A program made the translations under genes and the position numbers. The notes below the pieces were generated by a model. The model ran no database searches. It was not told the DNA's origin and was given only the letters and a program-made list of their open reading frames with translations. A stretch of 64,000 bases of DNA, taken from assembly GCF_036090055.1 (NCBI RefSeq), contig NZ_CP107970.1, positions 5,787,001 to 5,851,000 of the forward strand, in the 5' to 3' direction. How positions within the stretch are numbered: position 1 is the first letter of the stretch; every line of letters begins with the position of its first letter. Shown piece by piece: positions 35,328 through 43,698 of this stretch. Origin of the DNA: Nocardioides sp. NBC_00368. Its GTDB lineage: Bacteria > Actinomycetota > Actinomycetes > Propionibacteriales > Nocardioidaceae.

Positions 35328-36511
35328 GCGTCGTCCCCGCTCCGCGCACCGATGGTGAGCCACCGGCGACGCTGCCCCTTGACCGCTGGCGCCTCGGCCG
35401 TTTGCAGGCGGTCGATGCGCTGGACACCGAACTCCCGGATCGCCGCGCTGACGCGGTGCGACGGCTTCTCGGCCGTGATCGGTACGCCGCGGTTGAAGGA
35501 CGCGGCGACCTCGAGGTTGTTGGGGATCCTGGCGGCGAGCTTGCTGCGCAGCGCCTGCTCGACGTCGGCGGCGGTGATCCCGACCCGGTTGTCCTCCCGG
35601 TTGAGCACGATGCTGCGGGTCGCCCGCGGATACGAGAGCAGGTCGAGCATGTCGAGCGTCAGCCGGAGGTTCTTCATCGCCGCCAGGTCCGGGGTCGTCA
35701 GCAGCACATGGTGGTCGCTGCCGTCGAGTGCGCGGAGCACGTGCTCGTTGAACTGCGGGGGCGTGTCGACCACGACGTAGTCGAACATCCCGCGCAGCAT
35801 CTCGAGCAGGTCGTCGATCACGGTGGCCGGCACCTTCTCGGCATCGCCGGGCTCCACCGGGGCGAGCACGCACTCCAGGCCGGGCCGGAAGCTGGTGAGC
35901 AGGCCCGCCACACCGGTCGTATCCATGTTCTCGCCCATCCCGACGGCGTCCACCAGGGTTCGTCTGGGCTCGAGCTGCAGTGAGATGGCGACGTCGCCGA
36001 AGGCCAGGTCGAGGTCGACCAGACACACTCTGCGTGCGCCGTCGGCGTGCAGCGCGACCGCGAGGTTCGTGGCCAGCGTCGTCTTGCCGCAGCCGCCCTT
36101 GGCGCTGAAGATGGTGATCACCTTTCCCTCGCTGTCCGCGGTGGCATCAACGGGCAGCAGGATCGACTCCGAGAGCCGCCGGGAGCGCCGGCAGGCGTCG
36201 GCGAGGCCTGGCAGGTCCGCCGTGGCGACGAGCTCCCGGATGCCGGCCTGCATCGCGTGCGCGTAGGTCTCGACGTCGAGCTCGGGGCGGATCACCACGA
36301 CACCGACGAGCGGTCGCGTCAGACGCAGCGTGGTCGCGAACCCAGCGGCGTCGGCGAAGCCGACCTCCGGCCCGATGACGACCAGGGGCTCACCCGGGAG
36401 CTGCTCGACCAGCTCCTGCGCCCGGGACAGGGTCGGGGCGGTCAGGACGCCGGTGCCCACGGCGGCGAGCAGCTCGTCGCTGGGCTGGGACGGGGTGCAG
36501 AGGATGGTCAT
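35324..36511 (-). CDS. cpaE: CpaE/TadZ-like pilus localisation ATPase
   Basis: A 395-residue MinD/ParA-type P-loop protein with an N-terminal receiver-like domain (to about 115) and the deviant Walker A FSAKGGCGKTTLATNLA near 140. VDTPPQFNEH and the switch regions follow. CpaE/TadZ proteins place the Tad machinery in the cell. I chose ATG 36511; the GTG at 36523, directly after the upstream TGA, is also possible and adds four residues. Part of the tightly packed tad operon. Confidence 0.92.
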   Translation of the reverse strand: MTILCTPSQPSDELLAAVGTGVLTAPTLSRAQELVEQLPGEPLVVIGPEVGFADAAGFATTLRLTRPLVGVVVIRPELDVETYAHAMQAGIRELVATADLPGLADACRRSRRLSESILLPVDATADSEGKVITIFSAKGGCGKTTLATNLAVALHADGARRVCLVDLDLAFGDVAISLQLEPRRTLVDAVGMGENMDTTGVAGLLTSFRPGLECVLAPVEPGDAEKVPATVIDDLLEMLRGMFDYVVVDTPPQFNEHVLRALDGSDHHVLLTTPDLAAMKNLRLTLDMLDLLSYPRATRSIVLNREDNRVGITAADVEQALRSKLAARIPNNLEVAASFNRGVPITAEKPSHRVSAAIREFGVQRIDRLQTAEAPAVKGQRRRWLTIGARSGDDA

Positions 36512-36523
36512 GTCGCTTCTCAC

Positions 36524-37291
36524 TCAACTCTCGGTGCGGGTCATGGATCGGGTGTCGGCGCCGCGGCCGGGCTTGACCTCGGAGGTGTCGGACAGCAGCG
36601 CGAGGTGGAGCGAACCGGTCTCGGAGCGGAGGATCAGCCGCTCCGCGTCGTGCTGGTCCACGGCCACGGTGACCAGGACGTCGACCTGCTGGGTCCCGGC
36701 GGGTTCGCCTTCCTTGGCGGGAGCGCCGCCGACGGCGAGCACCTCGACGCGGGGCAGCAGCATCCGGGTGATCTGGACGTCCCCGCGACTCTTCGGGAGA
36801 CCGTCACCGGTGGGCCGTCCTTCCCGGTCACGCTCGGTGTAGGTGTCGAAAACCGCCACCTCGGAGCCGGCCGTCACGTAGCCCGCGACCTCCTGGGTCA
36901 CGCCGAGTGCGACGGTGACAGCGATCTTGCCTTTCGGGATGGCGAGGCCCGACGAGTCGGGCCGGTCCTCGCCGAACATCGAGCGCAGCACCAGCTGACC
37001 CGGCGCGATGTCGCCGCCGGCGGCCAGGTGCTCGAGGTCCTGCGGGATCTCGCTCAGTACGCCCGCCGGCACGGTGTCCGCAGGCATCTGCTCGGTCCTC
37101 AGCAGGCCGGTGTCGACGGCCTTGCCGGCCTCGGTGCCGGCCGGCACCGACCGGTCGGCGATGAGCACGGTCACGGCCTGCTTTCCGGCCATCGCCCGGG
37201 CATCCGCGCCCCGGACGTACCAGAGGACCGCCGTGGTGCCCACCACCGCGAGCAGCAGTGCGAGGCCCAGGACGAGGACGGAACGTTTCAT
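36524..37291 (-). CDS. cpaB: Flp pilus assembly protein CpaB/RcpC
   Basis: A 255-residue protein with one N-terminal transmembrane helix (about 4-24), an SAF domain (about 40-105; VTVLIADRSVPAGTEAG) and an RcpC/CpaB domain after it (KIAVTVALGVTQEVAGYVTA). RcpC proteins act in the cell envelope as part of the Tad secretion channel and may bind cell-wall glycans. Start ATG has GAGAAG upstream. It sits 24 bases after tadG and directly abuts the cpaE-like gene. Confidence 0.9.
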   Translation of the reverse strand: MKRSVLVLGLALLLAVVGTTAVLWYVRGADARAMAGKQAVTVLIADRSVPAGTEAGKAVDTGLLRTEQMPADTVPAGVLSEIPQDLEHLAAGGDIAPGQLVLRSMFGEDRPDSSGLAIPKGKIAVTVALGVTQEVAGYVTAGSEVAVFDTYTERDREGRPTGDGLPKSRGDVQITRMLLPRVEVLAVGGAPAKEGEPAGTQQVDVLVTVAVDQHDAERLILRSETGSLHLALLSDTSEVKPGRGADTRSMTRTES

Positions 37292-37315
37292 GGTGCTTCT
37301 CTTCTCTCTGGTTGC

Positions 37316-38464
37316 TCAGCCGATGACCTGGACGGTCGTGGCGCCCATGTCGGGCCCGCCGAGCACGGTGTCTGCGGTGGTGACGAGGTCCTTGGTGAAG
37401 TAGCCGAAGACGCACTTGGCCGAGCTGGAGCCGGAGGTCGAACACTTCCTTCGTCCGGTCAGGGTCGAGGTCGCCTTGAAGCCCGCCAGGTCGTAGCCCG
37501 TCACCACGAACGCGGCGAAACCGCGCATCTGGTAGGTGCCGTTGCTCCCGGTTCCCTCGGCGACGTCGAAGATCGGGATCAGCAGGGGTTCTCCGGAGGT
37601 CCGAGCCGCCGACAGCAGTGTCTCGCACGCCGACCCGGACACGCCGGGGTCTGCCGAGAACGACTCTTCGACATCGATGTCGAGGTCGCAGTCGTCGCTG
37701 TCCAGCCAGCCGAAGCCGCCGGGCAGATCTCCGCCCGAGGGGCTGCCGGGACAGGGGATCGGGTCGCCGCCGTCCGCCTTGACGGACAGGACGCGCTCGT
37801 AGCTGCCGGCCACGACGGTGGGCGGGGCAGGAGCGAAGCTGACGCCGTCCTGGGTGGCGTACTGCCACTCGCAGAACGAGATCGTCAACGGGAGTGTGGA
37901 GGCGGCTTTCGGGCCGCCCCAGGCTGCACGGGCGCAGGCGAGCACGCCACGGCCGTCGTAGTCGTCGCCGAGCAGGATCTGCCCGAACACCGGGGGCAGC
38001 ACCGTCGAGTCGTCGTCCTGTCGGGTGGTGGTGCGGACCTCGACGAAGTTGCCCGGGGCCGGTGGACGGGTGCCCAGGCACGCATCGGACGCTGCGCCCT
38101 CTGCCGGGCACGGGGCCAGGAATCCGACGGCGGTGCGTCCGCACACCAGGCTCGCGTCGGCCTTGCCGTCGCTCGCATCGTTGTCCGCGGCGTACCTCTC
38201 GGCCACCTGCTGGGCATCGGGGGCGCAACCCTCGGCGTCCCCGCAGTCCTGGGCGACGGCGAGGGCCGCCGCGTCGGCTCCGTTCTGGAGCTCGGCCCGC
38301 TCGACGTAGAGCTGGCCGGTGTCGATGACCAGGGCACCGATGCCGAGCAGCAGTCCGACGCCGAGGACGATCGCGACCACGGTCGCCACCGCTCCTCGGT
38401 CGTCGCCGTGCCGCCGGGTGCGGTCGATGATGCGGTCGATGATGCGATCGATCAGCCGAGGCAT
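37316..38464 (-). CDS. tadG: TadG-like pseudopilin/pilus protein
   Basis: A 382-residue protein with an N-terminal hydrophobic segment preceded by GDDRGAVATVVAIVLGVG, the TadG/TadE-like Tad domain (PF13400), then a long exported domain with many cysteines (CGDAEGC, CPAEGAASDAC, CDLDIDVEE and others) that probably form disulfides. Start MPRLIDRIIDRIIDR contains a short IIDR repeat. Its first 13 bases overlap the tadE end in another frame. Likely a minor pilus component; function is inferred from position. Confidence 0.85.
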   Translation of the reverse strand: MPRLIDRIIDRIIDRTRRHGDDRGAVATVVAIVLGVGLLLGIGALVIDTGQLYVERAELQNGADAAALAVAQDCGDAEGCAPDAQQVAERYAADNDASDGKADASLVCGRTAVGFLAPCPAEGAASDACLGTRPPAPGNFVEVRTTTRQDDDSTVLPPVFGQILLGDDYDGRGVLACARAAWGGPKAASTLPLTISFCEWQYATQDGVSFAPAPPTVVAGSYERVLSVKADGGDPIPCPGSPSGGDLPGGFGWLDSDDCDLDIDVEESFSADPGVSGSACETLLSAARTSGEPLLIPIFDVAEGTGSNGTYQMRGFAAFVVTGYDLAGFKATSTLTGRRKCSTSGSSSAKCVFGYFTKDLVTTADTVLGGPDMGATTVQVIG

Positions 38465-38865
38465 CGCATGACTCCTCTACCGGTGAGCTGGACCGAGGAT
38501 CCGACGCCGCCGCCGAACATGCCGGCGATGCTGTCGATCGGGGTGACCAAGGTGAAGTTCTGTCTCGCGAGGACGACCGCGTCGTCGGTCGGCCCCGGAT
38601 TCGCCGGGCAGGCCGCGACCGAGACGGTCACGCCGGTCAGCGGCTCGGCAGCGGCACGGGTCCTGTCCGCGGCGCCCGGCTGTTCGAGGGCGGCGAGACG
38701 TACGCCTTCGCGTGCTGCCTGGGTCAGTGTGATCTGTGCGTTCAGAGCCCGCCCGAAATCGATGAGCCCGAACAGCACGAGCAGCAACAGCGGCAGCACG
38801 AGCGCGAACTCGACGGCGGCGGCGCCGCGGTCGGCCCGGTCGGGGCGGCTGAGGAGGCATGGCAT
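38452..38865 (-). CDS. tadE: TadE-like pseudopilin
   Basis: A 137-residue protein with the TadE signature RGAAAVEFALVLPLLLLVLF near residues 13-32, cleavable by the prepilin peptidase, then FGRALNAQITLTQAAREGVR and a short outer domain. It is a minor pilin-like part of the Tad system. It overlaps tadG by 13 bases. A strong hairpin lies upstream between it and flp. Confidence 0.92.
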   Translation of the reverse strand: MPCLLSRPDRADRGAAAVEFALVLPLLLLVLFGLIDFGRALNAQITLTQAAREGVRLAALEQPGAADRTRAAAEPLTGVTVSVAACPANPGPTDDAVVLARQNFTLVTPIDSIAGMFGGGVGSSVQLTGRGVMRCLG

Positions 38866-38900
38866 CTCGGGGTCTCTTTCTGGGAGTGACGGAGGAGGTG

Positions 38901-38932
38901 TCGAGGGGCCGGCCGGCTGGCCGGCCCCTCGA
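38901..38932 (-). terminator. Hairpin between flp and tadE (partial terminator)
   Basis: Perfect 14-bp stem TCGAGGGGCCGGCC / GGCCGGCCCCTCGA with loop GGCT, 13 bases after the flp stop. It would let the pilin be made in excess over the assembly proteins. Confidence 0.7.
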
Positions 38933-38944
38933 CCCTGCGGCGGA

Positions 38945-39151
38945 TCAGGCCGCGGCCCCGCCGCCGGGCAGAGCGTTGAGTACGGTCACGAACAGCCCGT
39001 TCAGCCGGGGGCCGAGGAGGGCGAGCGTCGCGACGATCGCGACCGCGATCAGACCGACCAGCAGGCCGTACTCGACGGCGGTGGCACCGCGCTCGCGGTC
39101 CTCGACCCGACGGTCCAACCAGCTCTGGGCGAATGCGATGAGAGCAAGCAT
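38945..39151 (-). CDS. flp: Flp family type IVb pilin
   Basis: A 68-residue major pilin. The short leader ends RG-ATAVEYGLLVGLIAV, the classic cut site with Glu5 and Tyr6 after cleavage, followed by a hydrophobic helix and a Gly/Ala tail. AAGGAG 6 bases before the ATG is one of the best ribosome sites in the window, in keeping with high expression. First gene of the tad operon. The 270 bases upstream to the divergent peptidase hold its promoter, but I see no clear boxes. Confidence 0.95.
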   Translation of the reverse strand: MLALIAFAQSWLDRRVEDRERGATAVEYGLLVGLIAVAIVATLALLGPRLNGLFVTVLNALPGGGAAA

Positions 39152-39409
39152 GAGAAACTCCTTGTGTGTCCTTGATGTGAGGGTCCGGGACCGAGTTCCT
39201 GGACTGGTTTCGGACGACCTCACGTCGCCCGATGCCCCAACGATCCAGGGTCGGGGGCCGGCCTCGGAAGCGGGCGAACGGTCATGGTCGGACCAGGGCC
39301 GGACGACGTCTGTAGACCCGTGTCGGGCGTTCGGGGGACACCTGTCGGCCGCTGACAGACGATCGGCCATTTCTGAGCCGGAGCCCTGTGCCCGCCGGTC
39401 CCGCTGCCC

Positions 39410-39415
39410 TACCGT
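39410..39415 (+). promoter_or_regulatory. -10 element of the prepilin peptidase gene
   Basis: TACCGT, then 6 bases, then GTG 39422. No ribosome site, so the transcript is probably leaderless. Confidence 0.35.
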
Positions 39416-39421
39416 CGAGGC

Positions 39422-40165
39422 GTGCACCTGGAGATGGCGATGATCGGTACCGCAGGCGGGGCGCTCGCCGCGCCCTGGCTGCGGGCGCTGGTGTTCCGCC
39501 TCTCGGTCCCGTCGGACGAGCCCGACCGGACCCGGTGCCTCGGTTGCGCCCGCGTGCTGGTGTCCGACCAGCTCTGGCGCTCGCGCCTCTCGCCGACCGG
39601 CCGCTGCCCCGAGTGCCGGAGCCGGATCGGGCCGCGGACCGGGGTCGTGGAAGGGGCCGCCGCCGCTCTCACCGGCGCCGTCGCGGGTGCCATCGGTCCG
39701 CACCCCGAGCTGCTCGCGTTCGCGTTCCTGGCGCTGCTGGCGGTCCCGCTCGCGTTCATCGATGTCGCGGTCCACCGGTTGCCCGACCGGCTGACGCTGC
39801 GGGCGTACCCGATCCTCGCGGGCCTGCTCGCGGTCGCGGCTCTCGCCTCCGGCGAGCCGCACCGGCTTCTCGGCGTCCTCGCCGGTGGGGCGGTGGCCGG
39901 GCTGGGCTACCTGGCCCTGGTGCTGATCCGCCCCGACCAGCTCGGCCTCGGCGATGCGAAGCTGGCCGGTCTGCTCGGCCTCGCCCTCGGCTGGTGGGGG
40001 CTGTCCGCGGTCGTGCTGGCGTGCGCTCTGGCCTTCGTGCTCTCCGGGATCCTCGGTCTGGCGCTGCTGCTGACCAGACGGGTGAAGCTCGACTCCGCCC
40101 TGCCGCTGGGACCGTTCCTGGTGGCCGGCGCGTTCGCGGTGCTGCTCGGGACGACCGGCTGGTAG
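39422..40165 (+). CDS. Prepilin peptidase (type IV, A24 family)
   Basis: A 247-residue aspartic membrane protease that cleaves pilin leaders. An N-terminal zinc-binding-like region has two CxxC pairs (CLGCARV and CPECRSR). Active-site aspartates are in FIDVAVHRLPD and GLGDAK. About seven hydrophobic segments are present. It is divergent from the flp operon and should process Flp, TadE and TadG. The GTG start has no ribosome site. Confidence 0.9.
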   Translation: MHLEMAMIGTAGGALAAPWLRALVFRLSVPSDEPDRTRCLGCARVLVSDQLWRSRLSPTGRCPECRSRIGPRTGVVEGAAAALTGAVAGAIGPHPELLAFAFLALLAVPLAFIDVAVHRLPDRLTLRAYPILAGLLAVAALASGEPHRLLGVLAGGAVAGLGYLALVLIRPDQLGLGDAKLAGLLGLALGWWGLSAVVLACALAFVLSGILGLALLLTRRVKLDSALPLGPFLVAGAFAVLLGTTGW

Positions 40166-40236
40166 TCAGCCCTCGTGGGCCGAAACAGACCCGCGCCTCC
40201 TTCCGATCCCGCTCTCCTCCTGCACATTTTCGTCGT

Positions 40237-41943
40237 TTGTGGCACCGTTGTCATGAGGAGGGACCACTCGAAGGGGGTCGCGAGACGGAACCATCAGCTG
40301 AGCACGCGGACACCAGCGCGAGCGCGGATCCCCTCTCTGACCTCGTCGATCGCGCCACGGTCCTGCTCCACGATGCTGCGGCGGACTCGGACGACGTTGC
40401 GGAGTTCGTCGAGGATGTCGCGCGGCTCGACCCCGAAGCCGTGCGCCGGGAACTCGGACCGGGGGAGGGGCCGTACTCGGCCCTGGTGAAGCACGCGCGG
40501 TCGGTGGTGGTTCGGATCGGTCTCGACGGGACGTGGTCGGTGCTCTCCGACGCGATCATCGAGACGCTCGGCTATCCGCCCGACATCGAGCTGCCCTCCG
40601 GCCTGCGGGACTCGGTCCACCCTGACGACGTCGACACCGCCGCGGATGCGCTGCGGGCCGTGCGCGCCCGCGAGCTGCCGGCGGCTCGGATCGACATCAG
40701 GGTGCTCGCCGCCGACGGTCGATGGCGGGAGATGGACACCGTGTTCTACGACATGACCGATGTCGAAGGGGTACATGCCGTCATCGCGTACGCGCTCGAT
40801 GTGACCGACCAGCGGGCCGCCGAGCGCCGTTCCCGGACCGAAGGAAAGCGGCTCCGGGCGCTCGTGCGGCAGCTCGACGCCGCGGTCCTGGTGGAGGACG
40901 AGGACGGCCGGACGGTGCTGGCCAACGAGACGTTCGCGCGGGTCTTCGGACGCACGAGCGCCGAGGATTGGGCAGGCGTCGACCGCACGGAGATCCTCGG
41001 TGCGGTGGCCCGGCGCTGCCGCGAGCGAGCCACGGTGCGTGCTCAGCTGGACGACATCGCGACCCTCCGCAAGGCCTGCCTGGGCTACGCCCTCGAGCTG
41101 GTGAACGGCCGCTGTCTCAGCCTGGACTTCGTGCCGATCCACGACGGTGACACCGACCTGGGTGCGCTGTGGTACTTCCGAGACGTCACCGAGATCGCCA
41201 CCACGCAGCACGAGCTCCGGGAGCGGAACCGGGTGCTGACCGAGGCGGCCGAGCTGAAGAACCACTTCGTGGCCGCCGTCTCCCACGAGCTGCGTACGCC
41301 GCTGACGGCGGTGGCCAGCTTCACCGAGATGCTGCGCGACCCTGCCTCCGGTTCGCTCACGGAGAGACAGCGGACCGCCGTCGACGCCGTCGTACGCAAT
41401 GCTGAGCGGCTGACGAGGCTCGTCGACGATCTGCAGCTGATCACCCAGCTCGAGCGGCACACGCTCCCGATCCACGAGTCAGCCGTCGACGTGTCCGAGC
41501 TGGTGCGCCTGGCGGTCGAAGACCACCGACCCGAGGCGGATCGGGGCGGACTGACACTGACCGCCGACATCGCCGACGGTCCACCGCTGACCGGCGACCC
41601 GACTCGTCTGCGCCAGGTGCTCGACAACCTGCTGAGCAACGCCGTGAAGTTCACGATGCCCCAGGGTTCGGTGGCGGTCCGGGCAGGGTGCGAGGGGTCC
41701 CGGTGGACGATCGAGGTGACCGACACCGGCATCGGGATTCCGGACGAGGAGGTGCCCGCCGTCACCGACACCTTCATCCGGGGCTCGAACGCCGTCCGGC
41801 GGCGGCTGTCGGGCAGCGGGCTCGGTCTGGCGATCTGCAAGACGATCACCGAGCTGCACCACGGATCACTCGCGGTCGAGAGCACCGAAGACCGCGGCAC
41901 GACTGTGCGAATGGCCGTCCCGCTGAAGCGGGAGGCTCGATGA
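40237..41943 (+). CDS. PAS-domain sensor histidine kinase
   Basis: About 568 residues: N-terminal helical segment, two PAS-like domains (about 95-200, DGTWSVLSDAIIETLGYPPD; about 210-325, LDAAVLVEDEDGRTVLANET), HisKA with the phospho-His in AAVSHELRTPLTAV near residue 350, and a HATPase domain (DNLLSNAVKF, DTGIGIP, GSGLGLAICK). No transmembrane helix, so it senses inside the cell. The start is unclear: no ATG or GTG in this frame lies near the likely N-terminus. TTG 40237 is my choice; GTG 40441 is the conservative option. The TGA overlaps the ATG of the response regulator. Confidence 0.85.
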   Translation: MWHRCHEEGPLEGGRETEPSAEHADTSASADPLSDLVDRATVLLHDAAADSDDVAEFVEDVARLDPEAVRRELGPGEGPYSALVKHARSVVVRIGLDGTWSVLSDAIIETLGYPPDIELPSGLRDSVHPDDVDTAADALRAVRARELPAARIDIRVLAADGRWREMDTVFYDMTDVEGVHAVIAYALDVTDQRAAERRSRTEGKRLRALVRQLDAAVLVEDEDGRTVLANETFARVFGRTSAEDWAGVDRTEILGAVARRCRERATVRAQLDDIATLRKACLGYALELVNGRCLSLDFVPIHDGDTDLGALWYFRDVTEIATTQHELRERNRVLTEAAELKNHFVAAVSHELRTPLTAVASFTEMLRDPASGSLTERQRTAVDAVVRNAERLTRLVDDLQLITQLERHTLPIHESAVDVSELVRLAVEDHRPEADRGGLTLTADIADGPPLTGDPTRLRQVLDNLLSNAVKFTMPQGSVAVRAGCEGSRWTIEVTDTGIGIPDEEVPAVTDTFIRGSNAVRRRLSGSGLGLAICKTITELHHGSLAVESTEDRGTTVRMAVPLKREAR

Positions 41944-42635
41944 CCAGGATCCTCGCCATCGAGGACGAGCCGGACATCGCGCTCGCCCTACGGATGCTGT
42001 TCGAGCGCGGCGGCTACGGCTTCGAGCTGGCGACCAACGGCCGGGTCGGGCTCCGCACGGTGCACGATGTGCGCCCGGACCTGGTGGTTCTGGACGTGGG
42101 GCTGCCCGAGATGGACGGCTGGACCGTGCTCGAGCGGGTGCGCGACTTCGCCGACGTACCGATCCTGATGCTGACCGCCCACGGCGAGGAGTCGGAGAAG
42201 GTCCGCGGCCTCCGTGGCGGCGCCGACGACTACCTCACCAAGCCGTTCAACAACAACGAGCTGCTGGCCCGTGTCGAGGCGCTGCTGCGTCGTGCGCGGG
42301 CGACCGGGCGAACGGCGGACCGCATCGGGTCGGGGGTGTACGACGACGGTGTCGTCCGCATCGATCGCCGGATCCGTCAGGTCGAGGTCGAGGGACGACC
42401 GGTCGACCTCACGCGCACCGAGTTCCGGCTGCTCAACGTGCTGGTCCAGCACGCCGGCGCCGTACTCTCGCCGAGCCAGCTGCTGGAGCAGGTGTGGGAC
42501 GACCCGACCGGGATCGCGCCGGAGCGGGTCAAGTTCGCGGTGCTCCGGCTGCGTCGCAAGCTCGGCTGGGCGAGTGACGCCTCGCCGATCGCGGCCGTTC
42601 GTGGCGTCGGCTACCGCTACCGGCCACCTGCCTGA
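41940..42635 (+). CDS. OmpR-family response regulator
   Basis: A 231-residue regulator with a receiver domain (pocket EDE at 8-10, phospho-acceptor Asp52 in VVLDVGLPEMDG, Lys in LTKPFNNNEL) and a winged-helix DNA-binding domain (about 130-228; LTRTEFRLLNVLVQHAG, then VRGVGYRYR). It overlaps its kinase by ATGA. Position next to the prepilin peptidase suggests control of the Flp pilus, but this is inference from context. Confidence 0.93.
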   Translation: MTRILAIEDEPDIALALRMLFERGGYGFELATNGRVGLRTVHDVRPDLVVLDVGLPEMDGWTVLERVRDFADVPILMLTAHGEESEKVRGLRGGADDYLTKPFNNNELLARVEALLRRARATGRTADRIGSGVYDDGVVRIDRRIRQVEVEGRPVDLTRTEFRLLNVLVQHAGAVLSPSQLLEQVWDDPTGIAPERVKFAVLRLRRKLGWASDASPIAAVRGVGYRYRPPA

Positions 42636-42675
42636 GCCGGACCACGCCTCGACAGTCCTCGGATAGCCGTGACCC

Positions 42676-42705
42676 TTGACGGCGCTCTGAGAGCCGTTCT
42701 ACGAT
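42676..42705 (+). promoter_or_regulatory. Promoter of purU-dmg
   Basis: TTGACG (42676-42681), 18-base spacer, TACGAT (42700-42705). The architecture matches the glyA promoter at 46990, including an operator right at the start site. Confidence 0.65.
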
Positions 42706-42710
42706 CATTC

Positions 42711-42731
42711 TGATATATGAGTTGTGTATCA
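42711..42731. promoter_or_regulatory. Candidate GntR operator upstream of purU
   Basis: TGATATATGA (42711-42720), one base from the perfect palindrome TGATATATCA upstream of glyA. A distal TATCA (42727-42731) also makes a wider TGATA-N11-TATCA dyad. It lies at the predicted transcription start, so binding would block initiation. Confidence 0.6.
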
Positions 42732-42754
42732 TTACCGGCATTCAGGAGCCCAGC

Positions 42755-43660
42755 ATGACCATCAGTCCTCCCAGCTCGACCGCTGTTGCGTCCGTGGCGA
42801 CCGCCGCCCCCGCAGCGACGACCAACGTGCTCACGCTCTCGTGCCAGGAGCGCCCGGGGATCATGCAGGCGGTCACGAGCTTCCTCTACGACCGCGGGTT
42901 CGACATCCTCGAGCACCAGCAGCACGACGACCGGATGGGGGAGCTGTTCTTCCTCCGGACCGCGTTCGCCTCCGCCGACGGGGCCGACGTCGACGAGCTC
43001 ACCGCCGCTTTCGGGCCGATCGCGGACCGCTTCGGGATGTCGTTCACCTTCCACGACGAGCGCAAGCCGCGGCTGCTGGTGATGGTCTCCAAGTTCGGCC
43101 ACTGCCTCAACGACCTCATCTTCCGGTGGCGTGGCGGGACCCTGGGTGGCGAGATCGCCGTCGTCGCGTCCAACCACGAGGACCTCCGCCCGATGGCGGA
43201 GGCGGCCGGGCTCGAGTTCGTCCACATCCCGATCACCTCGGAGACCAAGCCGCAGGCCGAGCAGCGCATGCTCGACCTGGTTGACGAGTACGAGATCGAC
43301 CTGGTCGTGCTCGCCCGCTACATGCAGATCCTCTCCGACGGCCTGTGCCGCCAGCTCGAGGGCCGCGCGATCAACATCCACCACTCGTTCCTGCCCGGCT
43401 TCAAGGGCGCCAAGCCCTACCACCAGGCGCACGAGCGCGGTGTGAAGCTTGTCGGGGCCACCGCCCACTACGTCACCGCAGACCTCGATGAGGGGCCCAT
43501 CATCGAGCAGGAGGTCAACCGGGTCGACCACACGTACACCCCCCAGGCTCTGGCCAACGTGGGTCAGGACGCCGAGTGCCTCGCGCTCTCGCGTGCTGTC
43601 CGCTGGCACTGCGAGCACCGCGTCCTCATGCACGGCTCCAGCACCGTCGTGTTCCGCTGA
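42755..43660 (+). CDS. purU: Formyltetrahydrofolate deformylase
   Basis: Hydrolyses 10-formyl-THF to formate and THF, recycling folate when C1 units are in excess. The 301 residues comprise an ACT domain (about 22-105; LTLSCQERPGIMQAVTSFL) and a formyltransferase domain (about 110-301) with catalytic Asn/His in INIHHSFLPGF and Asp in TADLDEGPII. Start ATG 42755 has AGGAG at 7 bases. It leads a two-gene unit with dimethylglycine oxidase and works with FolD to dispose of methyl groups from dimethylglycine and sarcosine as formate. Confidence 0.96.
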   Translation: MTISPPSSTAVASVATAAPAATTNVLTLSCQERPGIMQAVTSFLYDRGFDILEHQQHDDRMGELFFLRTAFASADGADVDELTAAFGPIADRFGMSFTFHDERKPRLLVMVSKFGHCLNDLIFRWRGGTLGGEIAVVASNHEDLRPMAEAAGLEFVHIPITSETKPQAEQRMLDLVDEYEIDLVVLARYMQILSDGLCRQLEGRAINIHHSFLPGFKGAKPYHQAHERGVKLVGATAHYVTADLDEGPIIEQEVNRVDHTYTPQALANVGQDAECLALSRAVRWHCEHRVLMHGSSTVVFR

Positions 43661-43698
43661 CCACCCACCCGAACCACCCCGAAAACACGGAGAAGCTC

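Noticed and set aside
36047..39175. 1042-codon plus-strand frame over the tad genes
   Set aside because: Antisense shadow of cpaE, cpaB, tadG, tadE and flp.
40175..40489. 104-codon frame starting near the prepilin peptidase end
   Set aside because: Arg/Ser/Pro-rich and out of frame with the kinase, whose codon use is clearly better in the overlapping frame.
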